The position numbers and the translations under genes are program-made. A stretch of DNA of 64,000 nt, from positions 1 through 64,000 of the forward strand of contig JAFEBA010000102.1 of the NCBI GenBank assembly GCA_018266105.1, read 5' to 3'. Source of the stretch: a bacterium (GTDB lineage: Bacteria; Vulcanimicrobiota; Xenobia; Xenobiales; JADMJV01). Of this stretch, positions 43,788 to 52,428 are shown in pieces. The notes below the pieces were generated by a model, which saw nothing but the letters and a program-made list of their open reading frames with translations, was not told the DNA's origin and searched no databases. Numbering within the stretch: position 1 is the stretch's first letter; the number at the start of each line of letters is the position of its first letter.

Positions 43788-45029
43788 TCAGCCTGATATT
43801 TGCTTGGGCTTGAGCTCCTCAGCCGAAAATTGGGAACGCTCCGGTTGGGTAAGCATCTTTCGGTATTCCCCTGGAGTCAGGTTCAAATATTGACGAAAAA
43901 GTACGCAAAGTCGCTCTGCAGTGACCAGACCTGACATTCGGGAGATGACGGCCAGGCTTAAATCAGATTCTCGCAACAGCTGCTCCGCCCGGCGCAGCCG
44001 CAGTCTTCGTAGCTGTTCGGCCGGCCCGTAGCCCAGCGCGGTTTGAAAGTGCTGTTCAAGCAGTCTCCTGGAAACGCATAAATGGGAGGAGAGGGCCGGT
44101 ATCCGAACCGATTCGGTGAGATGGGCCTGCATCCACTCCATGGCCTGACGCATGAGGCCACTCTCAAAGGCAAGCAAATCGGTCGAGTGGCGGGCCGCCA
44201 CCGCCGGTGCCGGCAATCTAATTCGACTGATACTCCCACCGCTTAACATCTGGTGGAGACTGTCGGCTGCCTGGTAGCCGATCGCTCGAGCTGGAATCAC
44301 CACGCTGGAGAGCGTCGGGTCCGAGACAGCGGTAACCATCTCGTAGTTTCCTACGCCGATAACTCCCAGGTCCTCGGGGACGCGAACGTTCAGCCTGCGG
44401 CATGCCTGGAGCAACCTGCGGGCCGCTACGTCGTCCGCTGCCAGCACTCCACAGGGTCGAGGAAGGCTCTCAAGCCACTCGGAGAGCTCTTGTCGGAACT
44501 CGCGCTGTTGGCCGCTCCAGTCCAGGGAAGTCTGGAAGCGGACTTGCTGGCGGGTGTACTCACCACTGGCGGTTACAAAGGCCTGTTCGATCAGGTCCGA
44601 TACCGGGCTGTTCTTCAGTCCGAGAAAGCCTGTCTGGTTGAACCCTCGTTCGCGCAAATGACCGGCAGCCACACGGCCCACCTGATCGTAGTCGGCGGTC
44701 ACACTGGAAGCTGAGCCGTCATTCAAAACCCCCTGGACGTCGACCATCGGTAGCCTGACCTTGGTCAGGGCTTGAAGCAGCTCGGGGGATTGGCCGTCAA
44801 ATATGATTCCATCTGGGCGGTCGCCTTCGAGCAAGTCTCCCGCTCCAAAGTCTCCCCAGGACTCGGCCAGCAACTCCCAGTTCTGGCGAGCGGGATGGGA
44901 ATGAACTCCCTCCAAAACCCTCCGGCCGAAGGAGGTCGCCAGGTCTACGAGCAGGGCGACCCGGGACTGAAAGGTTCGACTGGATGAGCCGGCGGTGGTC
45001 ACTCCGCGGGCTTCTACGCAATTTGACAT
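43788..45029 (-). CDS. XylR-like regulator: LacI-type sensor plus AraC HTH
   Basis: A 413-residue transcription factor. The N-terminal two thirds form a LacI/periplasmic-binding-type sugar sensor (VALLVDLATSFGRRVLEGVH; AADDVAARRLLQACR; VIGVGNYEM). The last 100 residues are an AraC-type double HTH (LSSHLCVSRRLLEQHFQTAL; LSLAVISRMSGLVTAERLCV). This order is that of XylR, which binds direct repeats as a dimer. ATG 45029 is preferred to an ORF start at 45170 because the fold begins soon after it and because the DNA around it is shared with mfpsA. No ribosome-binding site is visible. A 21-bp-spaced direct repeat lies 43 bp upstream, so it may control itself. Confidence 0.9.
   Translation of the reverse strand: MSNCVEARGVTTAGSSSRTFQSRVALLVDLATSFGRRVLEGVHSHPARQNWELLAESWGDFGAGDLLEGDRPDGIIFDGQSPELLQALTKVRLPMVDVQGVLNDGSASSVTADYDQVGRVAAGHLRERGFNQTGFLGLKNSPVSDLIEQAFVTASGEYTRQQVRFQTSLDWSGQQREFRQELSEWLESLPRPCGVLAADDVAARRLLQACRRLNVRVPEDLGVIGVGNYEMVTAVSDPTLSSVVIPARAIGYQAADSLHQMLSGGSISRIRLPAPAVAARHSTDLLAFESGLMRQAMEWMQAHLTESVRIPALSSHLCVSRRLLEQHFQTALGYGPAEQLRRLRLRRAEQLLRESDLSLAVISRMSGLVTAERLCVLFRQYLNLTPGEYRKMLTQPERSQFSAEELKPKQISG
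45015..45029 (-). repeat. 15-base start-codon leader shared with mfpsA
   Basis: The first 15 bases of the regulator gene (ATGTCAAATTGCGTA on the minus strand) are identical to those of mfpsA at 50663-50677, although the proteins are unrelated. They contain a TGCGTA half-site. Just upstream both have an agaaaacagaa or agaaacagaa stretch. Confidence 0.75.
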
Positions 45030-45072
45030 CGATCTTCTGTTTTCTGGCACGCCCCCCGACTCATTTGGGCCT

Positions 45073-45100
45073 TTGCGCAGTCGAGGTGCCTGAATGCGCA
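45073..45100 (-). promoter_or_regulatory. 21-bp-spaced direct repeat upstream of the XylR-like regulator
   Basis: On the minus strand TGCGCAT and TGCGCAA start 21 bases apart; the proximal half-site lies 43 bp before the regulator start. Orientation, spacing and distance match the pairs before clC and mfpsA. Probably an AraC-type operator for autoregulation. Confidence 0.65.
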
Positions 45101-45256
45101 CGCCTCCGGTCAAAAAAGTGGCACGCGGTGTTGGGATTTCGCGTGCCTCCAGGGAGTGATGCTGGCACAATTGCCAACCAGTATATTGTGACTGGTGACC
45201 CCCACTTCCTTTTTGTATCGCAGTCTGACAAAAGTTGTCCGCAAACGAACAGCAGA

Positions 45257-45499
45257 TTAAAGCAGCCCCCGCGTAGCTTGGGCGTTCTTGTTTGCCGAAG
45301 TCATCTTGTCTTTTTGAATGCCGAATGTAATGTCATTGATCGAGGTTAAGAGCTTCGAAACGTTAGCCCGATCGTTTTCGTCTGCCTTACGTAACTCTAG
45401 CTGCGTTTGGCGTTGAGTTGACTGGGCCTGACGCATGTCGGTGATGAACATCTGCTGGTCCATCGCCTGCTGGTTAAAGTTAGTAATATTCGTTGCCAA
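45257..45499 (-). CDS. Small helical protein
   Basis: An 80-residue protein with a TTG start and a strong aaggag site 6 bases upstream. It is polar, Gln-rich and helical (MDQQMFITDMRQAQSTQRQ; DRANVSKLLTSINDITFGI) with no signal peptide or Cys. In size and Gln/Asn content it recalls secreted helical filament or needle-type proteins, but I find no family signature. It stands alone between the regulator and the ClC gene on the same strand. Confidence 0.65.
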   Translation of the reverse strand: MATNITNFNQQAMDQQMFITDMRQAQSTQRQTQLELRKADENDRANVSKLLTSINDITFGIQKDKMTSANKNAQATRGLL

Positions 45500-45562
45500 G
45501 AATTTCTCCTTACGAAAGCTAAGAACAACTTGGCTCTAAGTCGGTCGAATTCTTTTGTTTGC

Positions 45563-45590
45563 TTGCGTAGCAATTTTGCAAATATGCGGA
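45563..45590 (-). promoter_or_regulatory. Weak 21-bp-spaced operator-like pair
   Basis: Plus-strand TTGCGTA and ATGCGGA start 21 bases apart, 63 bp before the small gene at 45257-45499, in the same orientation as the stronger sites. Both half-sites deviate from the consensus. Confidence 0.3.
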
Positions 45591-45614
45591 GGAAATATTG
45601 CTGAGGTGCGTACG

Positions 45615-47174
45615 CTAGCCATCGCGGGCCTTTTCCAAAAATAGTGTCAGTTCTTTCTCTGGCATGTGCGGGCCCACCAGCAACGTAATCAGATCGCCCG
45701 CCTGCACAACTGTGGAGCCATGAGGAATCATCACCTGACCGTCTCTCTCCAGCAGCACCACCAGCAGGTCGTCGTGGTGCGGAAATCGACGCAAGGGGAG
45801 GTGTTCCAGTTCCGAGTGAGACTCGACCAGAACTTCAACTGCCCGGGCCTCTTCTTTCCAATGCGGCTGCTTAATGTTCAGGTCTCGGTGCAGCAAGGCT
45901 TCGTAAATCGGCTGATCGCCGAAATATTCGGCCACCAGGTATGCGAACCAGGCCCCAAAAAGCAGTGCGTAAAGCAGGTTGTACTGCCCGGTCATCTCGA
46001 CGATGAGCACAACGCCGGTCAAGGGAGCCCGCACCGAACTGGTCAGAGTGGCCGCCATCCCGACCGTGGCCAGAATTTGCGGAGGGGGGGTCAATTCCGG
46101 GACCCAGACTCCCATGATCACTCCGCAGATATAGCCGGTTAGAGCCCCCAGCGTAAGCATTGGGGCGAAAAGCCCGCCCGGAACCCCGGTCACATAGCTG
46201 AGAATCGTGAAGACCAGTTTGACCGCCAGCAGTAGGGCAAGTCCGGACAGGCCGTAGTGCATCTCACCGCTGAGGGCGGAGTGGGTCAGATAGTGGCCTC
46301 CGCCGGTCAAGGGTGTGCACCAGCAGAAGAGCAACATCCCCAGACTCCCGACGATTCCGGCATATCCCGCCGGTGTCAAGGGAAGCTTCGGTTTCTTCTC
46401 GAGCAGGCCGAGTATGCCTCGATTGAACAGGAGACCAAGCAGAGCGGCCAGGATGGCCACGATGAAGACCACCGGGAACTGCCTGAGTTCCACCGGCGCC
46501 ACTTCGCGCAGTCCGAAGCTGTTGCCCTGGCCCAAGAACAGGCGGGCAACAGCCACAGCGGTGACCGTGCTGATGAGGGCGCTTCCGTAGGTGACCCGAG
46601 ACATCTCCCGCCGCAACTCCTCCATAATGAACAGAAATCCGGCCAGGGGGGCATTGAAGGCCGCGGCCAGACCCGCCCCCGCGCCGGCTGCGATGAGGTT
46701 GCTCCGCGTGCGGGGAGGCACATGAATTCGGTCACACAACCAGCCTGCGCAAGCAGCTCCCATATGAACTGTAGGTCCTTCACGTCCTAAGGAAAGACCA
46801 GCCCCCAAAGCCAGCAACCCGGCGCAGAATTTGCTAATCAGCAAAGGTACCGGTCTGAGCAAACGCATCCCCAACAAAACCGCCTTGGTATGGGGGATGC
46901 CGCTACCCGATGCTTCCGGTGCAAAGCGCTGAGTTAACCGGTAGGAAGCATAGCCGAGGAAAGCTCCCAAGGGGGCCAGCAGGGCGGGCAGCCACCACCA
47001 GTCCCGCGGGATGAGCTGAGAACTGGCCATCTCCGCCGTGCTGATCAGCTGGACGCAGGTTTGATAGAACACCGCGATGGAGCCTGCCAGGCCCCCCACG
47101 ATGGCGGACAGTAGAAAGGTATAGCGGCGCGAAAGCCTGTGCAGATGTTTGCGTGTATGATGATGATTGGACAA
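45615..47174 (-). CDS. ClC-type chloride channel/exchanger with TrkA-C domain
   Basis: A 519-residue membrane protein. The anion-path motifs are all present: GSGIPHTKA, GREGPTVHMGA (gating Glu) and GVPGGLFAPMLTLGA. The IMEELRRE segment places Glu residues where the proton glutamate of E. coli ClcA lies, so it is probably a Cl-/H+ exchanger and not a channel. A TrkA-C (RCK_C) domain follows from about 435 (VVLLERDGQVMIPHGSTVVQ). The start is a TTG with no ribosome-binding site. The N-terminal His run (HHH) is unusual. A 21-bp-spaced direct repeat lies 45 bp upstream. Confidence 0.93.
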   Translation of the reverse strand: MSNHHHTRKHLHRLSRRYTFLLSAIVGGLAGSIAVFYQTCVQLISTAEMASSQLIPRDWWWLPALLAPLGAFLGYASYRLTQRFAPEASGSGIPHTKAVLLGMRLLRPVPLLISKFCAGLLALGAGLSLGREGPTVHMGAACAGWLCDRIHVPPRTRSNLIAAGAGAGLAAAFNAPLAGFLFIMEELRREMSRVTYGSALISTVTAVAVARLFLGQGNSFGLREVAPVELRQFPVVFIVAILAALLGLLFNRGILGLLEKKPKLPLTPAGYAGIVGSLGMLLFCWCTPLTGGGHYLTHSALSGEMHYGLSGLALLLAVKLVFTILSYVTGVPGGLFAPMLTLGALTGYICGVIMGVWVPELTPPPQILATVGMAATLTSSVRAPLTGVVLIVEMTGQYNLLYALLFGAWFAYLVAEYFGDQPIYEALLHRDLNIKQPHWKEEARAVEVLVESHSELEHLPLRRFPHHDDLLVVLLERDGQVMIPHGSTVVQAGDLITLLVGPHMPEKELTLFLEKARDG

Positions 47175-47219
47175 ACTTTATACGGTTTGGTTGGTTGGAA
47201 TGAAAGGCCCGCTGCTTTT

Positions 47220-47247
47220 TTGCGCAAGAACATGGCTCGATTGCGCG
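47220..47247 (-). promoter_or_regulatory. 21-bp-spaced direct repeat upstream of clC
   Basis: On the minus strand CGCGCAA and TGCGCAA start 21 bases apart, with the proximal half-site 45 bp before the ClC start. The internal CGAG and TTCT blocks are shared with the pair before the LON gene. It lies in the 110-bp gap after the phosphatase-GH100 gene. Confidence 0.68.
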
Positions 47248-47285
47248 AAAAGGCCTGAATGTCTTGGTTTCTGAAGGCGAACTGG

Positions 47286-49340
47286 CTAGGCCAACTCCTC
47301 GATCTCCCCGGTCATACCCAGCTCCTGACAGGCGCGAATGAAACTGGCGGCCGACCAGGCCTGGTAACGTTTGCCCATCGGTTTCCCGGTGCGGGCGTGG
47401 GCCCATTCATTGAATTCCCACTCGCTCTTGATGCCCAGTTGATTGAGAAGGCTTAACCGGTATAGTTCTCGACAAGCGAGCTGATGCAGCCCGAGCCGAT
47501 GCAAGTAGCGCACCCAAAAGCCCCCAACCATCGGCCAGATCCCACCGTTGTGATAGTGTCCCGGCAGGTTGAGCAGGTTGGTCGTATAGTACGGTTTCCA
47601 ATCCGGATCCCCGGAGTTGACACTGGGATAAAGACAAGAGACTGGATGCGGTTCATTGACCCCGACGCCCCAGAGAAACTGGAAAGTTCTTCGGGCTTTC
47701 TCTATGTCCACCACGTGGAAGAGAAAGGCGAGCACGTTTCCAAGCACATCGCAGCGCCAGCTGAAGCCAAAAGGGGTGATTTCAGCCAGCAGATAGCTGA
47801 CATCTCCCAGGCTGAACTGAAGGGAGGCGAAGGGCTGATTGGTGCGTGCGCTATCTGGCCAGAAGCGGTCCATGATCTGCGCGCGAACCCGGTGACCGTT
47901 TTGGAAATAGTCGGCGGCGGTCCGTTCCTCGCCCAACCACTCCAAAAGGCGCCCATAGCAGAATTGGCAGCGATACCACAGGACTTCGTCGTAGAGCACG
48001 TTATAGCTGCGCGCAAAAAGGTCGGTCCAGTCACCCGCTTCTGGAATTTCCAGGAGTCCGTCATTATTGCTGTCGTGAGCTGCTAACCAGTTCATGGCGG
48101 AACGGAGCGAACGGGCTGAACGCTTAAGGAACTTCAAGTCTCCACTGACGCGGATATAGTTATAGAAACCAATGATAAACCAGAGCCCGCTATCCACCGA
48201 ACAGATTCCGCCAACCCCTGAATAGTCGGCCAGCCCGGTGTCGATGCGAACATTGCTGGGGACTTGACCCACTGGAGAAATCTGCTGGAGAAGGGTCTCG
48301 AGGGTGGTTTTCTGGGCCTTGCGGATGTCCGGCTCTTCGAGTAAAGCAGTTCCAACGATCGTCATACAGCTATCACGCGCCCAGACACTTCGATAGTTTT
48401 CGTCGGTTCCCAGCACTTCGTTGTCGGCAAGTGAGCAGGCAGAGAAGCCTAGAGGCGTGATGTTGCGGCGAATCGTTTCCAGAGCCTCATCATAGGCACG
48501 GGCGATGAGTCTCGCCTCATCTGCACGTAGGCCTCCCGGATTCTCGGTTTCCAGCAGCCTCTGCAGAGCCGCCTCCCGGGTCACCCCCGCCAATCCGGAA
48601 CGGAGCTTGGGGAGCCTCGGCCACAAGCCATAGTGGTCCAGTCCCTCCACCACACCATCCGCCAGGCTCGCCTGACTGGTGTAAACGGGTAGCGGAATCA
48701 CGGCTTCAAAGAGTTCGGGTTGGGCGTTGTCGACCACGATGCCGCGCACTTCAGGAAGGGCAAACATACTGCTGTCGTTACCGCTGTCTCCCGCCACCAG
48801 GCAGTCGCGACTGCTGATGTTCAGGCTGTCTAACAGCCAGGCCAGGGCCTTACCCTTACTCGCCTGGACCGGCAGCAAATCCAGGTCCCGCAAACTCGAG
48901 TAGACGATCTGAACTTTGAGTTGCTGAGAGTCGAACAGTTCCTGGAGGCGCTGTAGGGTCTGTCGGGAGGCGCGCGGCAAATACCAACTGGATTTATAGC
49001 GGTGTTGGTATTCTAAGGGCTGAGCCTGAATGCCCGGGAAATCACGAACCAAAGCCTCCACCTGAGCTGGCTGCCAGTCCTGCTCAAGCTCTTGAGCAAA
49101 TTCGACGAGTTCTCGACGTCGCCGAAAGTCGTAGATTTGCGTTCCCACACCCCCTATTAAGTAGTCGGGCTGAGGCAGGGGCTCTTGCTGTAAAAGCATG
49201 AAAAGGTCGTCCAGCAAACGTCCCGAGCTGTAGACCAGCACCGGCGGGGTTGTCAAGGAGCTCCAGGCCCGCCGAAACCTTTCGGTGCCTTCCGGATTTC
49301 CGACCAGCGTTCCGTCCAGGTCGGAGCAGAAGAGCTTCAC
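47286..49340 (-). CDS. Mannosylfructose-phosphate phosphatase fused to a GH100-like glycosidase
   Basis: A 684-residue two-domain enzyme. Residues 1-235 are a HAD phosphatase of the sucrose-phosphatase/MfpsB type: FCSDLDGTLVG, VLVYSSGRLLDD, PQPDYLIGGVGT, ASKGKALAWLL and GDSGNDSSMF; all catalytic Asp and Lys motifs are present. From about 260 it is an (alpha/alpha)6 glycosidase resembling GH100 neutral invertase: WARDSCMTIV, GGICSVDSGLWFI and GHYHNGGIWPMVGGFW. The ATG overlaps the mfpsA stop (ATGA). The phosphatase would remove phosphate from mannosylfructose-phosphate; the glycosidase may break down the same or a related disaccharide. Having both in one chain is odd. Confidence 0.87.
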   Translation of the reverse strand: MKLFCSDLDGTLVGNPEGTERFRRAWSSLTTPPVLVYSSGRLLDDLFMLLQQEPLPQPDYLIGGVGTQIYDFRRRRELVEFAQELEQDWQPAQVEALVRDFPGIQAQPLEYQHRYKSSWYLPRASRQTLQRLQELFDSQQLKVQIVYSSLRDLDLLPVQASKGKALAWLLDSLNISSRDCLVAGDSGNDSSMFALPEVRGIVVDNAQPELFEAVIPLPVYTSQASLADGVVEGLDHYGLWPRLPKLRSGLAGVTREAALQRLLETENPGGLRADEARLIARAYDEALETIRRNITPLGFSACSLADNEVLGTDENYRSVWARDSCMTIVGTALLEEPDIRKAQKTTLETLLQQISPVGQVPSNVRIDTGLADYSGVGGICSVDSGLWFIIGFYNYIRVSGDLKFLKRSARSLRSAMNWLAAHDSNNDGLLEIPEAGDWTDLFARSYNVLYDEVLWYRCQFCYGRLLEWLGEERTAADYFQNGHRVRAQIMDRFWPDSARTNQPFASLQFSLGDVSYLLAEITPFGFSWRCDVLGNVLAFLFHVVDIEKARRTFQFLWGVGVNEPHPVSCLYPSVNSGDPDWKPYYTTNLLNLPGHYHNGGIWPMVGGFWVRYLHRLGLHQLACRELYRLSLLNQLGIKSEWEFNEWAHARTGKPMGKRYQAWSAASFIRACQELGMTGEIEELA

Positions 49341-50677
49341 GCCGACCCCTCTTCCCGCCAGGGCTCATCCCAGTCGTCCGCCAAATCCAGGTGGGAGGGG
49401 GGATGCTCTTCGACCAGGCGGATCAACATCTGCGTTATGCCGGTCCAGGTAAACAGACTTCGAGCTCGATAGGCTCCCATTTTCGAGAGTCTGCGGGCCA
49501 GCAATCCGTGGCGGAGGACTTTAGACATCGTGATGCCCAGGTCTTCTTTGTCAAAAGGGTCGGCAAAAAGCGCGTGCCGTCCGTAAGTCAGGACCCGAAA
49601 CAGACCGCCGTGAGTCGTGACGACCGTGGGTGTACCGCAGGCCATCGCTTCGATAGCCGTCATGCCAAAAGGCTCATAGCGGCTCGAAAGCACAAACAGG
49701 TCAGCGGCCCGATAGTAGTCGGCCATTTGCTCGTCGGGAACAAAGCCTGTGAAGCACACGCGATCTTTCAACCCCAGTTGTTGGACTCTATCCTGCAAAT
49801 CACGGAGGATTGAGTCTTCGCCAGCGGAGAGATTTTCGCCACCCACCGCCAGCAGCAGCACCGATTGTGGAAAGCGTTGTGCCACCAGCGAAAAAGCATC
49901 AATCAGAAGGTCGTACCCCTTGTTTCGGGCCAGCCGACCAATCGCCAGCACGACCTGACCCTGAAATCCCAGACTTCTTCGCAAGGCCTGGCGAGATGCT
50001 TCCCCGATCGGGAAGTAGCGAGTGTCGTCATAACCGGGCGGAACCAGGGCCAATCGGTCGTGAGACAGTTCGTAATCGCTACGTAGCATGTCCGTCTGGA
50101 CCGGGGTGGTCGCCAGCACTTTGTGGGCCCGTCGGTAGAGATTTTGCTCATTTAGAATGCGTTCGGCAAAATTGTATTGCTGCTCCAGACGCTCGAGGTC
50201 ACCAGGGTAATCCTGGGCCATCTGACGTTGCTTCCAAATTCCCAGGGAATGGGGAGTGTGCAAATGAGGGGCACCCTGCGCAGCGGCAATGCGCTCACCT
50301 GCCAGCCCGCCATCCCAATAGTGAGAGTTGACGAACAGGTATTGGAGTTTTTCCTGGTCTATACGTTTGAGGGCGTTGACCACCCACTCGTCGAGGTGGA
50401 GATAGAGGTACTCTTTGGGCAGAAAACCGCTACCCCCACATGCGGCGCGAACCACGCGCACGTGAGGACAGACCTCCTCCACTTCCGCCTGGTCTTGAAA
50501 GCGCCGTGTCCAAATATCCACGCCGTAGCCCAGCTGAGCCAGCTTACGCGCGGTTTCCAGGACATAAACAACTTGCCCACCTGTATCCTGCGCCCCGAGC
50601 GGCGGCCGGGCGGCTACGTAACCGTGAGTCGAAACCAGTGCTACGCGGGGACGATGGGATATTACGCAATTTGACAT
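49337..50677 (-). CDS. mfpsA: Mannosylfructose-phosphate synthase
   Basis: GT4-family glycosyltransferase, 446 residues, related to sucrose-phosphate synthase. It would join GDP-mannose and fructose 6-phosphate to make mannosylfructose-phosphate, precursor of an osmolyte known from Agrobacterium. The near-N-terminal block (ALVSTHGYVAARPPLGAQDT), INSHYWD-like FVNSHYWDGG, HTPHSLGIWK, the donor-binding VPPGYDDTRYFP and SSRYEPFGMTAIEAMACGTP, and DPFDKEDLGITM all match my memory of Agrobacterium MfpsA more closely than cyanobacterial SPS. Plain sucrose-phosphate synthase remains possible. It is followed by the fused phosphatase gene in an ATGA overlap. No ribosome-binding site; an operator-like repeat lies 42 bp upstream. 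Confidence 0.85.
   Translation of the reverse strand: MSNCVISHRPRVALVSTHGYVAARPPLGAQDTGGQVVYVLETARKLAQLGYGVDIWTRRFQDQAEVEEVCPHVRVVRAACGGSGFLPKEYLYLHLDEWVVNALKRIDQEKLQYLFVNSHYWDGGLAGERIAAAQGAPHLHTPHSLGIWKQRQMAQDYPGDLERLEQQYNFAERILNEQNLYRRAHKVLATTPVQTDMLRSDYELSHDRLALVPPGYDDTRYFPIGEASRQALRRSLGFQGQVVLAIGRLARNKGYDLLIDAFSLVAQRFPQSVLLLAVGGENLSAGEDSILRDLQDRVQQLGLKDRVCFTGFVPDEQMADYYRAADLFVLSSRYEPFGMTAIEAMACGTPTVVTTHGGLFRVLTYGRHALFADPFDKEDLGITMSKVLRHGLLARRLSKMGAYRARSLFTWTGITQMLIRLVEEHPPSHLDLADDWDEPWREEGSA
50663..50677 (-). repeat. 15-base start-codon leader shared with the regulator gene
   Basis: Identical to 45015-45029. The plus-strand TTACGCA at 50662 also pairs with CTACGCG at 50641, 21 bases away inside the coding region, so an operator may overlap the start codon. 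Confidence 0.7.
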
Positions 50678-50719
50678 GGTATTTCTGTTTCTAGCAGAGC
50701 ACGATGACCATTGTGCGGT

Positions 50720-50771
50720 TTGCGCAGAGATCTTGAACGATTACGCAGACCTACTTGGGCGCGGTTGCGCG
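50720..50771 (-). promoter_or_regulatory. Triple operator-like repeat upstream of mfpsA
   Basis: Plus-strand TTGCGCA (50720), TTACGCA (50741) and TTGCGCG (50765) are in one orientation with starts 21 and 24 bases apart; on the minus strand they read TGCGCAA, TGCGTAA and CGCGCAA. The nearest lies 42 bp before the mfpsA ATG. The most distant half-site overlaps the 3' end of the DUF389 gene. Confidence 0.68.
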
Positions 50772-52349
50772 GAATGACTGTCCTAGAATCACCTCGACCC
50801 CTAAGGTCAGCGGAAGCCCCAGATCCTGATGCAAGGCTTTGGTCAGAAGAGGAATGCGCGTTGGGGTCAGCGGCTTGGGGCTGCGCAGTTTGACGTCTAC
50901 GCTCAGGCTCGGTTGCTCGGAAGAACCAGCGGTCGTGACGTGGATTTCGAGCAATTCCAGGTCTTTTTGCTGAGCAATGACCAGGCCAGCCTGCCTCTCA
51001 AATTCCTGACGTTGGATTTCATCAGGGCTGGGAGGTAAATCGATCGGGGAGTTTTGCTGCCCCTGGCGAGTATACTCCTGCACTAGAGTCGTGCGCACCG
51101 TCAGCCCGAGACCTTTTTGGTCGGGTCGTCGAGACTGGAGCTTTTCGAGAGTTGTGGTCTCCAGTCGGTCCACCAGACGTGAATCAAATAGATATGGGCT
51201 GCGCAGTAGAACCAACAATCTTTGCCCATCCGCCTCTTGTGTTAGCTGTCGGAGGCTGGTCAATTCGACTCCAGGAAAGCCCTCCAGAGCTTGAGTCAGG
51301 GCGCGCTGAGTCTCTGCTTCCAGCACCTCTTGCTCGGTGGGGGCGGCCTTTTCCGGAAGAAACAAATGCCCGTCGGGAGTGACATAGCTGGCCCTGGCAG
51401 TGCCAATCCGCAGCCGGACGGGGTAGCCGAGCCGTTGTTGCAAAGTCTTCTGCAGGTTGCGGGCGCTGCTTACGCCTACTTCTTCCGGAGCCCTGGCTGA
51501 AATCTCGACCTCGAGGTTGCCTTTGACCAGGCGCACTCGTAAAGCATCCAGGCTGGCCCCGGTCAGATGCGATAGTTCTTGTAAGGTAATCTCCCGCGTG
51601 ATTTGCTCCGCTCGACGCTCGGCCACCAGGTTGGTGAGCTGTCGGGTCAGGAAAGCGCCGGTCGCCAGCAGCAGCAGCAGGTTGACGACAAAGGCTTGCA
51701 ACAGCCGGCGCTCGCGCCGCAAGTTTCCCCAATGCCCCAGCCCGGCCAGAGCGAATACGATGCTGGCGGCTAACTGAATGGTCAGGAAGTTGGCCAGAAA
51801 GAGAACGAACGCTCCCACGCCACGCTCATATTGTCCGGCTCCTATGCAGAGACCTGAAACGCAGAGCGGAGGAACCAGGGCTACGGCGATCGCGACGCCA
51901 GCGATGGAGGCGCTGATTTTGCGATTGACGGTGGCAAAAGCACCGGCCAAACCGGCTGCAAAACCGATGGCCAGGTCTAGCAGGGTCGGATGTGTCCTGC
52001 CGACGATCTCGCTCTGGCTGAGATCCACGTGGGCCGAACCAAGGCCCTTGGAGATGCAGGTGGCTGTAAACAGACAGACCAGAACGCCGACCAGCTCGGC
52101 TGTCAAGGCTCTGCGGAAATCGGGCAGGTGCCCCTGGACCAGGCTCAGAGCAATTCCCAGAATCGGCCCCATCAGTGGGGCGACGATCATCGCTCCAATC
52201 ACGGTCGCGGTGGAATTGGAGATCAGGCCAAAGGTCGCGATCAAGGTGGATAGCAGCAGCAAGATCAGGTAACTGGAGCCCAGACCCGAGGAGCTCTGGA
52301 TGCTCTCGATAATTTCTAATTGAGCCTGCTCGGGCACCCGAAGCTTCAT
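50751..52349 (-). CDS. DUF389 membrane protein
   Basis: A 532-residue protein. Residues about 20-240 hold six or so membrane helices with the DUF389 hallmarks LISNSTATVIGAMIVAPLMG, DLAIGFAAGLAGAFATVN and AIAVALVPPLCVSG. The rest is a soluble tail with repeated alpha/beta elements (LRVRLVKGNLEVEISARAPE; LLEIHVTTAGSSEQ), resembling the tandem domains seen in long DUF389 proteins. Function unknown. It ends 73 bp before mfpsA on the same strand, so some cotranscription is possible. Confidence 0.88.
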   Translation of the reverse strand: MKLRVPEQAQLEIIESIQSSSGLGSSYLILLLLSTLIATFGLISNSTATVIGAMIVAPLMGPILGIALSLVQGHLPDFRRALTAELVGVLVCLFTATCISKGLGSAHVDLSQSEIVGRTHPTLLDLAIGFAAGLAGAFATVNRKISASIAGVAIAVALVPPLCVSGLCIGAGQYERGVGAFVLFLANFLTIQLAASIVFALAGLGHWGNLRRERRLLQAFVVNLLLLLATGAFLTRQLTNLVAERRAEQITREITLQELSHLTGASLDALRVRLVKGNLEVEISARAPEEVGVSSARNLQKTLQQRLGYPVRLRIGTARASYVTPDGHLFLPEKAAPTEQEVLEAETQRALTQALEGFPGVELTSLRQLTQEADGQRLLVLLRSPYLFDSRLVDRLETTTLEKLQSRRPDQKGLGLTVRTTLVQEYTRQGQQNSPIDLPPSPDEIQRQEFERQAGLVIAQQKDLELLEIHVTTAGSSEQPSLSVDVKLRSPKPLTPTRIPLLTKALHQDLGLPLTLGVEVILGQSFRATAPK

Positions 52350-52428
52350 CCTTTAGACCTTTGCGCCATCTCTTCAGTCGCCTGCCCGGTGCCTGCCTCA
52401 CAATCATCGCCTTGGCAACAGAACCAAG

